From: Chryseobacterium flavum
GTDB taxonomy: Bacteria > Bacteroidota > Bacteroidia > Flavobacteriales > Weeksellaceae
Length of the DNA: 64,000 nucleotides
Assembly (NCBI RefSeq): GCF_003385595.1
Contig: NZ_QNUE01000006.1
Span: 186,001 to 250,000 of the forward strand
Direction: 5' to 3'
The first letter of the stretch is position 1; the number at the start of each line of letters is the position of its first letter. The position numbers and the translations under genes were made by a program. Of the stretch, positions 1-8,379 are shown one piece after another. The notes beneath the pieces were generated by a model, which was not told the origin of the DNA, searched no databases, and saw only the letters and a program-made list of their open reading frames with translations.

Positions 1-2409
1 CTGGTAGATAGTGTTCAGGTGAGAATTAATACAGGAGATCTTAACCGGCAGCTGTATGCAAAAGTAAGCCGTTTACTCTATAATAAAAATATAATTAAAG
101 ACTTCGAGCTTAAAGGGAATAATGAAAACAATAATACCTTACATTTATCTACTGTATTTAAACATGGAAGCCCGGAAGATGAAGTTGAAGACAGGCTGAA
201 GGAATATGCGATCAATGTGGATCAGACAACAGACGCTGCAGGTGATTATGTTTTCAGGTTTGAACCTACAGAAGTTAAATTCAATGAGGTTACATGGGCA
301 ATAGATACCAGTCCGGAATTAAATCATTCTATTACCTACAGGAAGAAAACCGGAGATTTTGATGTCAGAAACCTGAGGATTTATTCAGATAAAAGTGCAT
401 TATTTATTAAAGAGGCACAATTTAAATCGGCTAAAGACTTTTATGTAGATGCTGATATTGATGATTTTGCAATAGAAAAACTTCTTGAGATGCAATCCGG
501 TGGAAATGGGATGGATATTAAAGGGCTTGCCAACGGAAGTGTGAAAATCAGAATGGATAAAAGTACCCTGCAGCCATTGGTAGATCTTACGATTGATGAT
601 ATCAAAATGAATGGTAACGATATGGGAGATATTACCATTTCTGCGACAAACGGATTTTCATTGAATGTATATGATATTGATGTAAAAGTAAATTCAGCGG
701 GAGTGCTTGGTAATAATAGCCTGAATCTGACAGGTACTGTTAATAATAATACAGCTACACCCGTTATTGATCTTACTGCGGAAATGCGTGATTTTGACCT
801 TTCATTTACACAGCAGTTTGTACAGACTGTTTTTGCCAACATGCGGGGAAAAGCAACCGGAGACCTTAAAATTAACGGCAAGCTTAATGATCTGGATTAT
901 AGTGGAGATATTGCATTAAAAGACTTTGGGTTAAAATTACTATTCACAGGAGTAGACTATTCATTTGATGATACTGTGATTCAGTTATCAAGAGGTCTTG
1001 CAATCCTCAACAATATCGAAGTACATGACGGAAGATCTAATTCCAAAGGGAATATATCGGGAGCGATTCAGTTTGAAACACTTTCTTCAATGGGGGTTAA
1101 CCTGGTAATGAGAGCAGATAACTTATTGGTACTAAATACTACTCAGAAAGATTTTGATTTGTTCTGGGGAAGAGTATACGGACAAGGAGACCTTTACGTT
1201 GATGGTCCGGTTTCGGGACTAAGTATTACTACTCCTAATATGAAAGCACTGAACGGAAGTACTTTTACCTTTAATTCAGGATCAACTTCAAACGTTGAAG
1301 AGTTTAAAATGCTGAGATTCCTGAAGGAAGGAAAAGACGGACTTATTACCCTGGAAGAGAAAAAAAAATCCGGGGCAAATATGAATATTGACTTTAATCT
1401 GGCTGTAGATAAAGGAACAACGGTAAATGTCCTTATTGGTGATGATGTGGGAAATATTACGGTCAAAGGTATTGCTGATCCCCTGAAATTCCAGATGAAC
1501 AGACAGGGGAACATTGCAATGAACGGGACATATAAAGTAGATAACGGAACATTTGTTTCCAAAGCTATTCTTAATAAAACATTCCAGATTGAAAAGAACA
1601 GCAGCATCAGATGGGATGGAGATGCAATGAAACCAGCATTGGATATTACTGCCAATTATGTAAGAATGGTTTCTAATGCCGGAGAATATCTGAGTATGGG
1701 AAAACTCCAGCCTATCAGTATTTTATTACAGGCTAATATTACAAGGTCTCTTGTTGATCCCAAAGTAGATCTTAATGTAACGGCGCTGGATGTTTCCAGC
1801 CAGGTAAGAGAAACTTTAGCTGCTAAAATGAGCCAGGAAGGAGAGAAGGTGCTCCAGTTTGGTTCCGTATTGCTTCTGAGTACATTTAATGTTTCCAATA
1901 CAGGAGGTGTGGACGTGAATGTAGGAAATGTGGCGGAATCATCAGGATATAATATGCTCCTTAAACAATTGGGATCAGTTCTTAATACGATGAGTAACGA
2001 ATTTCAGATTGACCTGAACTATGTAAAAGGGGATCAGAATGCTAATATCGGAGACCGGGCAAATGCCGGGGTGAGTGTGGCCCTTTCTCCAAGGGTCAAT
2101 ATTAAAACAGGTCTGGGAATTCCGTTAACAAAAACAGAAAGCACACAAAATAATTACCTTTCAGGAGAAGGATCTGTTGAGTATGATCTTTCTAAGAAAA
2201 ATGACGGCAGCTTAATCCTCAGAGGATATTCAAAGCCTACTAATATAGGAATGGTCAGCACAAACGGTTCTGCAAATCAGGCCTATGGAATGGGAGTTAT
2301 GTGGAGCAAAAGCTTTAATTCTTTATTTAAAAAGAAGAAAAAAGATAAAAAAGTTTCAGAAGAGAAAGCTGAAATAAAAACAGATTCTATAAAATCGACT
2401 AGTAAATAA
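1..2409 (+). CDS. tamB: TamB-like translocation/assembly protein, 5' end outside window
   Basis: The reading frame is open from base 1, so the N-terminus lies upstream; about 800 C-terminal residues are present. It has the look of the TamB/DUF490 family: long runs of alternating beta-strand sequence rich in Asn, Gly and Asp, such as repeated D-I-x-I-x-G-x-v patterns, with no catalytic motif. The last 130 residues contain the family-type region on mature beta-sheet structure followed by a basic tail with several lysine runs. TamB proteins span the periplasm from the inner membrane and take part in outer-membrane protein assembly or lipid transport. In Bacteroidota they are usually very large, which fits a truncated view here. 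The GTG at 19 is only the first possible start inside the window, not the real one. Confidence 0.85.
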   Translation: MVDSVQVRINTGDLNRQLYAKVSRLLYNKNIIKDFELKGNNENNNTLHLSTVFKHGSPEDEVEDRLKEYAINVDQTTDAAGDYVFRFEPTEVKFNEVTWAIDTSPELNHSITYRKKTGDFDVRNLRIYSDKSALFIKEAQFKSAKDFYVDADIDDFAIEKLLEMQSGGNGMDIKGLANGSVKIRMDKSTLQPLVDLTIDDIKMNGNDMGDITISATNGFSLNVYDIDVKVNSAGVLGNNSLNLTGTVNNNTATPVIDLTAEMRDFDLSFTQQFVQTVFANMRGKATGDLKINGKLNDLDYSGDIALKDFGLKLLFTGVDYSFDDTVIQLSRGLAILNNIEVHDGRSNSKGNISGAIQFETLSSMGVNLVMRADNLLVLNTTQKDFDLFWGRVYGQGDLYVDGPVSGLSITTPNMKALNGSTFTFNSGSTSNVEEFKMLRFLKEGKDGLITLEEKKKSGANMNIDFNLAVDKGTTVNVLIGDDVGNITVKGIADPLKFQMNRQGNIAMNGTYKVDNGTFVSKAILNKTFQIEKNSSIRWDGDAMKPALDITANYVRMVSNAGEYLSMGKLQPISILLQANITRSLVDPKVDLNVTALDVSSQVRETLAAKMSQEGEKVLQFGSVLLLSTFNVSNTGGVDVNVGNVAESSGYNMLLKQLGSVLNTMSNEFQIDLNYVKGDQNANIGDRANAGVSVALSPRVNIKTGLGIPLTKTESTQNNYLSGEGSVEYDLSKKNDGSLILRGYSKPTNIGMVSTNGSANQAYGMGVMWSKSFNSLFKKKKKDKKVSEEKAEIKTDSIKSTSK

Positions 2410-2491
2410 TTAGAATATTTTAATGATTTTTATCATCCGTGTTAATTATTGTTAATATTTGATATAATTTTTTTAGTTAAATTATTTTTTA

Positions 2492-2499
2492 TAAATTTG
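2492..2499 (+). promoter_or_regulatory. Bacteroidota -7 promoter element of the Lrp gene
   Basis: TAAATTTG matches the TAnnTTTG -7 consensus of Bacteroidota. It lies 44 bp before the ATG of the Lrp-type gene in a very AT-rich stretch. No clear TTTG -33 element is seen at the usual distance. Confidence 0.6.
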
Positions 2500-2543
2500 C
2501 AAAAAATACATAGATTTTTTAAAAAAATTGTAATTTAACTAAT

Positions 2544-3014
2544 ATGAACTATCAACTGGACGAAATAGACAAGAAGATTCTTGATTTCTTAGTAGAAAAC
2601 ACAAGAATGCCTTTTACAGAAATTGCAAAGCAGATGGATGTTTCTGCTGGAACAATTCACGTAAGAGTGAAAAAGATGGAAGATGCAGGTATTATTTTGG
2701 GATCATCTCTTAATATCGATTATGGTAAGCTGGATTATCACTTTACAGCTTTCATAGGAATCCTTTTGACAAAATCAAACCGTACTCAGGAAGTACTGAA
2801 AGAATTGTCAACTATTCCTAACGTAATTGAAGCCAGCGTCATTTCAGGGAAATATAACATTTTCTGTAAAGTAAGAGCTAAGAATACAGATGATGCTAAA
2901 AGAATTATTTATCAGATAGATGATATTCAGGATGTAATGAGAACAGAAAGTATGATTTCTATGGAAGAGTACTTGAGTGACAAAAACAGACTGATTAACG
3001 CTATCTCTATCTAG
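2544..3014 (+). CDS. Lrp/AsnC family transcriptional regulator
   Basis: A 156-residue protein of typical Lrp/AsnC size. Residues 1-60 hold the AsnC-type winged helix-turn-helix, opening with LDEIDKKILDFL and continuing through a recognition-helix region near residues 35-50 (VSAGTIHVRVKKME). Residues about 65-150 form the RAM ligand-binding domain, with the usual hydrophobic pattern and a conserved G in VISGKYNI. Such proteins bind DNA as octamers or hexadecamers and respond to amino acids. The gene stands alone between its own promoter and a strong hairpin terminator, so it is probably monocistronic. The target genes cannot be read from the sequence. Confidence 0.92.
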   Translation: MNYQLDEIDKKILDFLVENTRMPFTEIAKQMDVSAGTIHVRVKKMEDAGIILGSSLNIDYGKLDYHFTAFIGILLTKSNRTQEVLKELSTIPNVIEASVISGKYNIFCKVRAKNTDDAKRIIYQIDDIQDVMRTESMISMEEYLSDKNRLINAISI

Positions 3015-3039
3015 TTCAAATTTTAAACGAATTATTATA

Positions 3040-3071
3040 AAAGAACTTATGAAATCTCTCATAAGTTCTTT
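3040..3071 (+). terminator. Intrinsic terminator after the Lrp gene
   Basis: Perfect 13-bp inverted repeat (3040-3052 and 3059-3071, 6-nt loop) starting 26 bp after the Lrp stop and followed by a T-rich tail. The tail overlaps a TAnnTTTG element for the next gene. Confidence 0.85.
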
Positions 3072-3078
3072 ATTTTTG
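3071..3078 (+). promoter_or_regulatory. TAnnTTTG element 5 bp before the 3084 gene
   Basis: TATTTTTG ends only 5 bp before the ATG at 3084. If used as the -7 element, transcription would start at or next to the start codon and the mRNA would be leaderless. It overlaps the 3' arm of the preceding terminator. Confidence 0.4.
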
Positions 3079-3083
3079 TACCT

Positions 3084-3461
3084 ATGGAAGAATATAGCTA
3101 TTTTGATGAAGATCCTAAAAAAGGATGGGGATTTATACTGGCTTTTGCCGCTTTGATGTTGTTTACTGTCATGGGGCTGGGGATTGATGTTGATGAATAT
3201 TTACAGCATGAATACCTTGAAATACCCAGATGGTATTTTTATATCATCTTTTCCATTGATGTGCTGATGATGATCGGGCTGATACTGATGTTCTTCTACA
3301 GGAAAATTGGAATTTTTATGTTTCCGACACTGTTGGTATTGCATTTTTTTATGCACAATTATTATCTTTCTACATTTTTGTACACAGATGTTACCAATCT
3401 TTTTCTTTTTACTGGGTTTGGAATGCTGGCCATTATTCCGAAGTGGAAGTTCTTTAAATAA
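3084..3461 (+). CDS. Small integral membrane protein, function unknown
   Basis: A 125-residue protein with an acidic N-terminus (MEEYSYFDEDPKKGWG) and about four hydrophobic segments, roughly residues 16-33, 51-70, 74-90 and 100-117. There is no enzyme motif that I recognise. It follows the Lrp gene but is separated from it by a terminator, so it is not obviously in its operon, and it converges on the TPR regulator downstream. The ATG at 3084 is the first in frame and lies just after a promoter-like element. The coding call is supported by a full-length frame with a consistent membrane pattern; no function is proposed. Confidence 0.75.
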   Translation: MEEYSYFDEDPKKGWGFILAFAALMLFTVMGLGIDVDEYLQHEYLEIPRWYFYIIFSIDVLMMIGLILMFFYRKIGIFMFPTLLVLHFFMHNYYLSTFLYTDVTNLFLFTGFGMLAIIPKWKFFK

Positions 3462-3511
3462 TCTTTTGGATTGAAAGGATTTAATAGATAGTAAAGATAT
3501 TTAAAGCTGTA

Positions 3512-5362
3512 TTATTCCGTGAATACTTTTTGAAAAAAGGAATCCAGTGCTGTATTCTTATCCAGTCCGAATTTCTTTTTTAATCGATACTTGGTCATTC
3601 TTACACTTTTAGGTTCTACGTTGAGAAGATTGGCGATCTGTTTGGTATCCAATCCAAGGTAAATATAAGCACAGTATTTTAAATCCAGCGATGTTAGTTT
3701 CTGCATAGCTTTTTCATTGATGCTCTTGAAAAAATCAGGATGCAACTCCTGAATCCTGAATTTGGTTTTTTCAAAGTCATTATCTACAAGGTTTTGTGCT
3801 TTTACTACCTGATGAATATTAATGTCCGTATCAGAAAGTTGGGTTTGAAGCTGCTGAAGGACTTTATTCTTATGCTGAATATGTAAGTGACTGGCAAGTA
3901 CTTCGCTTTGAAGTTTTTGCTGTTGAAGTGTAAGGAGCTCCTGTTCAGCCCTTAATCTTGCCTGTTCTTCCTTCTGAAATTTAATCTGCATTTCTGCCTC
4001 GTGCTTTTCTGTGTCAAGCTTATTTTCTCTTTCTATAGAATACCGAAGTTTGAAATGATAGGAAAGAAACATAAAGAAAGCTCCAATCAAACCGATGATT
4101 CCCAAACCGATGTATAGCAGTTTTTCTTTTTTAAGACTGGCTGTTTTTTCTGTAAGGGATCTGAGTTCGGATTCTTTTTTCCGGGATTGAAATTGGGCTT
4201 CCAGTCTTTTTGCTGTTTCAGCCTGTCCTTCATCAAAGAGCAGATTGCTGTATTCTGTTACTTTTGACTCATATTCATAGGCTTTTTGAAAATTGTTTTG
4301 TTTGGCATACAACCGGGCAAGATCTTTTACCACATTGATCATGACATGGTAATATACCGGATGCTGTGTCAGCAAAATCTGCTCTGCTTTTAAAAGATAT
4401 TGTTCTGATAAAGCATCATTACGATCCCGTGAGGCCAGATTACTCAGAACGCCAAGTGCACCTGCCTGTATACTCTGGTTAAGAGTTGTATGCTGGGTAA
4501 GAACTAATATTTCGTTGGCATTATTCTGGATCTCCTTACGGATTTCAGGAGTAATATCCGGATAACTCAAATAATAGTTAATAAGATTCAGCAATGCCAT
4601 TGCATGCACATGGGCTGAAACATGGCCAGGAAACTGATGATATAACCCAACAGCCTTTCTGCACATCTCTATAACTGGTTTCAGATCTTTTAAATCTCCG
4701 CTTTTTTCATACCGAAAGGAATAGCAAACAGCCAGAGCTGAATAAGCGGAACTGAGCAGATTTTTATTTTCTGTCTTTTCAGTTAGCTCTATGGACTTTT
4801 TAGCATATTTTGTGGCATTTTCAGCGTCATTCCATTCTGTATATATTCCGTAGAGAAGATAATTGAGCTTTGCATTTAATAAGATTTCAGAAGGCTGTTT
4901 TTCAACAAGTGGAAGAACTTTTTGAATCAGTTTGATTGTATTTTCAGGTTCGCCAAGTGCATTTCTGTAATAGATATTCAGATAACTGGCATACAATGCT
5001 GCTGTTTTATCATTTCTTTTTTGAACAATAGCATTTGCTGCATCTATGATTGGAGGAACTTTATCATATTCAGACTGATTAAGTTTAATAATCCCTTTTT
5101 GGGTAAGAGCTTTTACTTCTTCAGTATAATTTTGCTCCTTTTTAGCAAGTTCAATTTGTTTCTGAACATATTTTTCGGCTGTAGGGTATTGGTCACTAAC
5201 TCTGTAATATTCGCTAAGTTCATTGTATATTTTAAATTTTTCTGCAGAAGAAACAGGTTCTTTGCTCAATTTATTTTTAAGATCACCAATAAAGGTATTC
5301 TGTGCAGGATATAAGGCACAGATAAAAAGTATGCAATATAAAAGTGAGTACTTCAGGTTCAT
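3512..5362 (-). CDS. TPR-containing transcriptional regulator with LuxR-like HTH
   Basis: A 616-residue protein from the ATG at 5362; the longer frame would need a TTG at 5377 and would spoil the signal peptide. In order: signal peptide (residues 1-21, ending LYPAQ), a helical TPR region (about 40-360), a transmembrane helix (about 415-437), a long charged coiled coil (about 440-510), and a C-terminal LuxR/GerE-like helix-turn-helix (about 555-605, with TKQIANLLNVEPKSVRMTKYR). This is a common Bacteroidota architecture in which a periplasmic TPR sensor is tethered to a cytoplasmic DNA-binding domain; there is no histidine kinase or receiver domain. Its own upstream region carries repeated TTGTAG boxes. 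The signal and regulon are unknown. Confidence 0.88.
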   Translation of the reverse strand: MNLKYSLLYCILFICALYPAQNTFIGDLKNKLSKEPVSSAEKFKIYNELSEYYRVSDQYPTAEKYVQKQIELAKKEQNYTEEVKALTQKGIIKLNQSEYDKVPPIIDAANAIVQKRNDKTAALYASYLNIYYRNALGEPENTIKLIQKVLPLVEKQPSEILLNAKLNYLLYGIYTEWNDAENATKYAKKSIELTEKTENKNLLSSAYSALAVCYSFRYEKSGDLKDLKPVIEMCRKAVGLYHQFPGHVSAHVHAMALLNLINYYLSYPDITPEIRKEIQNNANEILVLTQHTTLNQSIQAGALGVLSNLASRDRNDALSEQYLLKAEQILLTQHPVYYHVMINVVKDLARLYAKQNNFQKAYEYESKVTEYSNLLFDEGQAETAKRLEAQFQSRKKESELRSLTEKTASLKKEKLLYIGLGIIGLIGAFFMFLSYHFKLRYSIERENKLDTEKHEAEMQIKFQKEEQARLRAEQELLTLQQQKLQSEVLASHLHIQHKNKVLQQLQTQLSDTDINIHQVVKAQNLVDNDFEKTKFRIQELHPDFFKSINEKAMQKLTSLDLKYCAYIYLGLDTKQIANLLNVEPKSVRMTKYRLKKKFGLDKNTALDSFFQKVFTE

Positions 5363-5387
5363 AGGGTGAAAGTACAAAAATTGTAGA

Positions 5388-5519
5388 CACCTATCAATTT
5401 TCTGTCCGAAAAAGCAGAAACAGATGTTATTGTTAAATAGTTGTAAATTAATGTTTTAATTGTTTTTGTAGACGTTTTGTAGTCGCCTGTAATTTGAGTT
5501 GAAGATGTTTTGTAGTTGC
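5388..5519. repeat. Repeated TTGTAG boxes in the divergent intergenic region
   Basis: The region between the TPR regulator and the DUF4870 gene holds at least four TTGTAG boxes (near 5390, 5466, 5478 and 5511). Two lie in a longer imperfect direct repeat, GAYGTTTTGTAGTYGC, at 5471-5486 and 5504-5519, with starts 33 bp apart (about three helical turns). This spacing suits cooperative protein binding. That it is an operator is inference. Confidence 0.45.
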
Positions 5520-5599
5520 AGAAAAAAACGTAAAACTGTTTTTCTGATGCAATTTTGGGTCAGAAAAAATTATAGAATATTAATTTAAATTTTACGGTT

Positions 5600-5919
5600 A
5601 TGGACAACAAAACATTATCAATTATTTCTTACATCACTCTTTTCGGATGGTTAATTTCTTTCGTCATAGGAAAAGAAAAAGCAAACAGCCTTTTAAAATA
5701 CCATCTTAAACAGTCCCTGGATTAATCCTTTTTTCTATTGCATTATCCATCATTCTCAATATTATATTAATGGTTACCAAAGTTGGAATTCTCGGGCTAT
5801 TGGGTTTCATTCCTTTGATACTGATGATTATTGGAATTATAAATGCTGCCAATAATGTTGAAAGACCCTTGCCATTGATCGGAAAAATCTTTGAAGATAA
5901 ATTCTCTTTTATCAGATAA
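5600..5919 (+). pseudogene. Frameshifted DUF4870 membrane protein gene
   Basis: The frame from ATG 5600 runs for 41 residues and meets a TAA at 5723-5725. Adding one G in the GG at 5719-5720 restores one continuous frame to a TAA at 5917-5919, giving 106 residues. That matches the length and character of the DUF4870/Tic20-like small membrane family: an N-terminal region with I-x-Y-I-T-L-F-G-W-L-I-S-F, the K-Y-H-L-K-Q-S motif typical of the family, and a C-terminal NAANN...PLPLIG motif. About three hydrophobic segments are present in the repaired product. Either the gene is newly inactivated by a 1-bp deletion or this is a sequencing error. As written, only a truncated product could be made. 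Confidence 0.85.
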
Positions 5920-5967
5920 TATCTAAGTCTTGAGTACAAACACCTATTTAACAATTAATATAGAATT

Positions 5968-6921
5968 ATGAAAAGATCAATGTTGATCATAGGAATACTC
6001 GTTTTGAGCATATCTATTGTATCATGTAATAAACTGGAGAAAATAAAAGAAAGGTTTTCAAAAAATAATACAGAACAGGTAAATCCTTTCAATGCTAATT
6101 CAGGAGATACAAACAGAGATATTATTTCTTTTAATAACAAAGTAGTAAAAATGGATGATGAACATTCAGACTTTGTTGAAAATTTTCAGAATTCATTAGC
6201 AGAAATGGAAGAGTATGTGAAAAGTGTAACAGTAAATCCACAGTTTTCAGGAGTTGCACCGATTTTCACTCCCGGAATAATGATATACTCCCATCAGGAA
6301 TTAAAGGCTCCGGATATATTAGGGAAAGATTTTCAGAGACTTGTTGATAAAATGAAAGATACAATGACTCACCTGGAAATATTAAAAAAAGAACTGGAAA
6401 CTTACAAACTGGCAGAAGACTGGAAGGATGATAAGGGAAAGAAAATTGCTGATATTAAAGAAAAAGCTGCAATACTTATCAAAGAAAACCGTACTGCAGC
6501 GAATGATTTATTTACCAAACTTTCCCCCAGAGCAGATAAAGCTGAAATAGAGGTGCTTAAGGATCACCCGCTTAAAACACAAATTATCTATTCCAGAGAA
6601 ACCATGGAGCTGGCTCAGAAGATAGTAGATGAGTCTTATAATGTGACTGATATCAATGTTTATAAAGATATATTTTCCAGCCAGTATCAGCAGATGGAAA
6701 AATTATATAAAAGAAATATCAACGAAAAGATACCGTCCTCAGAGGAGCAAAAGGAAAGAAGTTATCGGGCATTCAACAGTTCCATAAATGATTTTCTGGG
6801 TAAAATGAGAATCGTACAACGAAGTCTGAATGAAAATAATCAGGAACTCAACCGGGATCTTGATAACCTGGAAAGAGAAGCAGGATATGTCCTTGATCGT
6901 TATAATACTTTTGTGGATTAA
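5968..6921 (+). CDS. DUF3829 lipoprotein (YiiG-like)
   Basis: A 317-residue protein with a clear lipoprotein signal: basic start MKRS, hydrophobic stretch, and lipobox SIVSC with Cys at about residue 20. The rest is largely helical and charged, matching the DUF3829/YiiG family pattern (FNNKVVKMDDEHSDFVENF near residues 55-75, and long amphipathic helices to the end). The product should be anchored in the inner or outer membrane facing the periplasm or surface. Function is not known for the family. It lies between a frameshifted DUF4870 gene and a decayed DMP19 remnant, so the neighbourhood looks accessory and eroding. Confidence 0.85.
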   Translation: MKRSMLIIGILVLSISIVSCNKLEKIKERFSKNNTEQVNPFNANSGDTNRDIISFNNKVVKMDDEHSDFVENFQNSLAEMEEYVKSVTVNPQFSGVAPIFTPGIMIYSHQELKAPDILGKDFQRLVDKMKDTMTHLEILKKELETYKLAEDWKDDKGKKIADIKEKAAILIKENRTAANDLFTKLSPRADKAEIEVLKDHPLKTQIIYSRETMELAQKIVDESYNVTDINVYKDIFSSQYQQMEKLYKRNINEKIPSSEEQKERSYRAFNSSINDFLGKMRIVQRSLNENNQELNRDLDNLEREAGYVLDRYNTFVD

Positions 6922-7195
6922 CAGAGAAAAATTGAAGATCAGTTATTACCTTGATTACTATACCAGCCAATATCGAAACGGAAATTTTTCTCAGTTTGTC
7001 CGGAATTCGGGATGGTCAGCAGAATTAAAGGGTATTATTAAAGAAGGAAAAAAAAATCAATACACAAAAGCATCTTGAATTGCTTCTGGAACAATGCTTA
7101 AAAGTGGAAAGCCTGAAAAAAATGAGATGAAAACTTTTTTTAGTGAGGGTTTCGTGCTACTAAAGAAATTGAAAGATAAAATAACTATTAAATAA
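6916..7195 (+). pseudogene. Decayed DMP19/DUF4375-like gene remnant
   Basis: In frame with position 6830 the sequence reads LDYYTSQYRNGNFSQFVRNS, then GWSAELKGIIKEG. This resembles the conserved core of DMP19/DUF4375 proteins (NGGFSQFxxN). The frame then breaks in a run of nine A (7048-7056), continues in another frame as a helical HLELLLEQCLKVESL stretch, and returns to the first frame after a run of seven A (7116-7122), ending at TAA 7193-7195. The N-terminal part is missing, and its place is taken by the 3' end of the DUF3829 gene. Two slips in homopolymers plus a lost start point to a pseudogene, although both slips could be sequencing errors. Confidence 0.6.
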
Positions 7196-7206
7196 ATTAC
7201 ATTAAT

Positions 7207-7686
7207 ATGAAAAAGTATCAACATTATAAACAAGAAGGAAACCGGTATATTTTTAAAAATCAGCCGGTCTTTATAACTGTGTTGTGTATTCTTCTCCTGA
7301 CCGTTGCGGGACTCATTTTTAATAATACAAGAATTGTCAGCTATGTTATTATTGCTGTGGTAGCACTCATTATGATCAATTTCTTTACCAAAAAATTCAT
7401 TATTGATACGGACCGGAAGACTATTACCGGAAAACATACAATTTTTGTTTCAGCAAGAACATATCCCATTGAGAATTTCAGACACTTCCATGTTCTTGCG
7501 ACCAAATATATGGGTTTTATCACCACAAATGTTATGTTGTCTATGTATTTTGAAGTTGATGGCAAAGAGAAGCAGCTTACGATAGGGCAATCACTGACCC
7601 ACAAAGGAATACAGAAAATGGTGAATGAAACAGAAGATATTATGAATAGTAACGGATTAAATCATGAATATAATCGACCGCTATAA
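7207..7686 (+). CDS. Membrane protein with PH-like C-terminal part, function unknown
   Basis: A 159-residue protein with two close hydrophobic segments at about residues 22-40 and 45-60, followed by about 100 residues of beta-rich soluble sequence beginning KKFIIDTDRKTITGK. This layout resembles bacterial PH-like membrane proteins, in which two helices precede a small beta domain, but I cannot name a family. Its 3' end overlaps the next gene by 23 bp in a different frame, which implies translational coupling. The ATG at 7207 follows an AT-rich leader directly downstream of the DMP19 remnant. Confidence 0.75.
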   Translation: MKKYQHYKQEGNRYIFKNQPVFITVLCILLLTVAGLIFNNTRIVSYVIIAVVALIMINFFTKKFIIDTDRKTITGKHTIFVSARTYPIENFRHFHVLATKYMGFITTNVMLSMYFEVDGKEKQLTIGQSLTHKGIQKMVNETEDIMNSNGLNHEYNRPL

Positions 7687-8182
7687 GTTTGAAGAAAATG
7701 GTAGTGAGATAAGCTTTATGCCTGATTATAGTTTTCTGCATACTTTGATATGGTGGCTGATACTGGGAGTAGTCACTCTTCCTGTTATTATTTACTATTT
7801 CCTGGATAAAATGTCAGGAGACCAGTTTAAGATAACAATGGGATTATGGATAGTTTATATGATTTACTTCCTGTTTGATCTTTTTTTCAGAATTCCTGTA
7901 AAATATATTTTTAATAAGTCGGAGAAATGTATTTACAGAAAACTATTACTTTCGAGAAAACTAATGAGCTTTGATGAGATGACCTATTTTGTAAATGATG
8001 AAAGATGCGGATATTATTATTCAATAGGGAAAAAGAGAAATCAATTTGTGAAAAACTACAGAATCAGTAATTATTTTTCAGGGTCAAAAGCATCTGGCAG
8101 AAGGGAAGATGAGTATATAAAAGAAATCTTATATCCCGTTTTAATTGCTGTTGGATTTCCTGTTAATGAGGGTGAACGATAA
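7664..8182 (+). CDS. Membrane protein, probable partner of the 7207 gene
   Basis: A 172-residue protein with two hydrophobic segments (about residues 26-46 and 60-80), then a soluble part starting VKYIFNKSEKCIYRK. The layout is close to that of the preceding gene: short N-terminus, two helices, a strand-turn-strand with K-x-I-x-R-K, then a charged tail. The two may be distant paralogues or a co-evolving pair; this is inference from shape rather than clear identity. The start overlaps the upstream coding frame by 23 bp. A strong bidirectional terminator lies at 8329-8356. No function is known to me. Confidence 0.72.
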   Translation: MNIIDRYKFEENGSEISFMPDYSFLHTLIWWLILGVVTLPVIIYYFLDKMSGDQFKITMGLWIVYMIYFLFDLFFRIPVKYIFNKSEKCIYRKLLLSRKLMSFDEMTYFVNDERCGYYYSIGKKRNQFVKNYRISNYFSGSKASGRREDEYIKEILYPVLIAVGFPVNEGER

Positions 8183-8328
8183 TAGATAGCGAAAAGAAGG
8201 GTAGAGCTAATAAACATGACAACTATAGGTACAATCGCTCTCTTTCTGGAGTGTGGTAAAACATTAAACAATTTTTGACAGAGTCGTTATAAAACAGAAC
8301 AACAATCAATATTGATTCCAACAAAAAT

Positions 8329-8356
8329 CCCGGCTGGTTAATATAAACCAGCCGGG
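8329..8356. terminator. Bidirectional terminator between convergent genes
   Basis: Perfect GC-rich 11-bp inverted repeat (8329-8339 and 8346-8356, 6-nt loop) between the membrane-protein pair (+) and transketolase (-). A run of A precedes it, giving U in the minus transcript. A 14-bp perfect palindrome AATCAATATTGATT lies just upstream at 8304-8317. Confidence 0.88.
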
Positions 8357-8379
8357 TTATATTATATAATTGCTGCTTC

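Noticed and set aside
3462..3511. Possible terminator between the 3084 and TPR genes
   Set aside because: Only an imperfect pairing of AATCTTTT with AAAGGATT is seen, too weak to call.
8183..8379. Possible gene remnant after the 7664 gene
   Set aside because: A short ATG frame with no similarity; only the palindrome and the terminator are clear.
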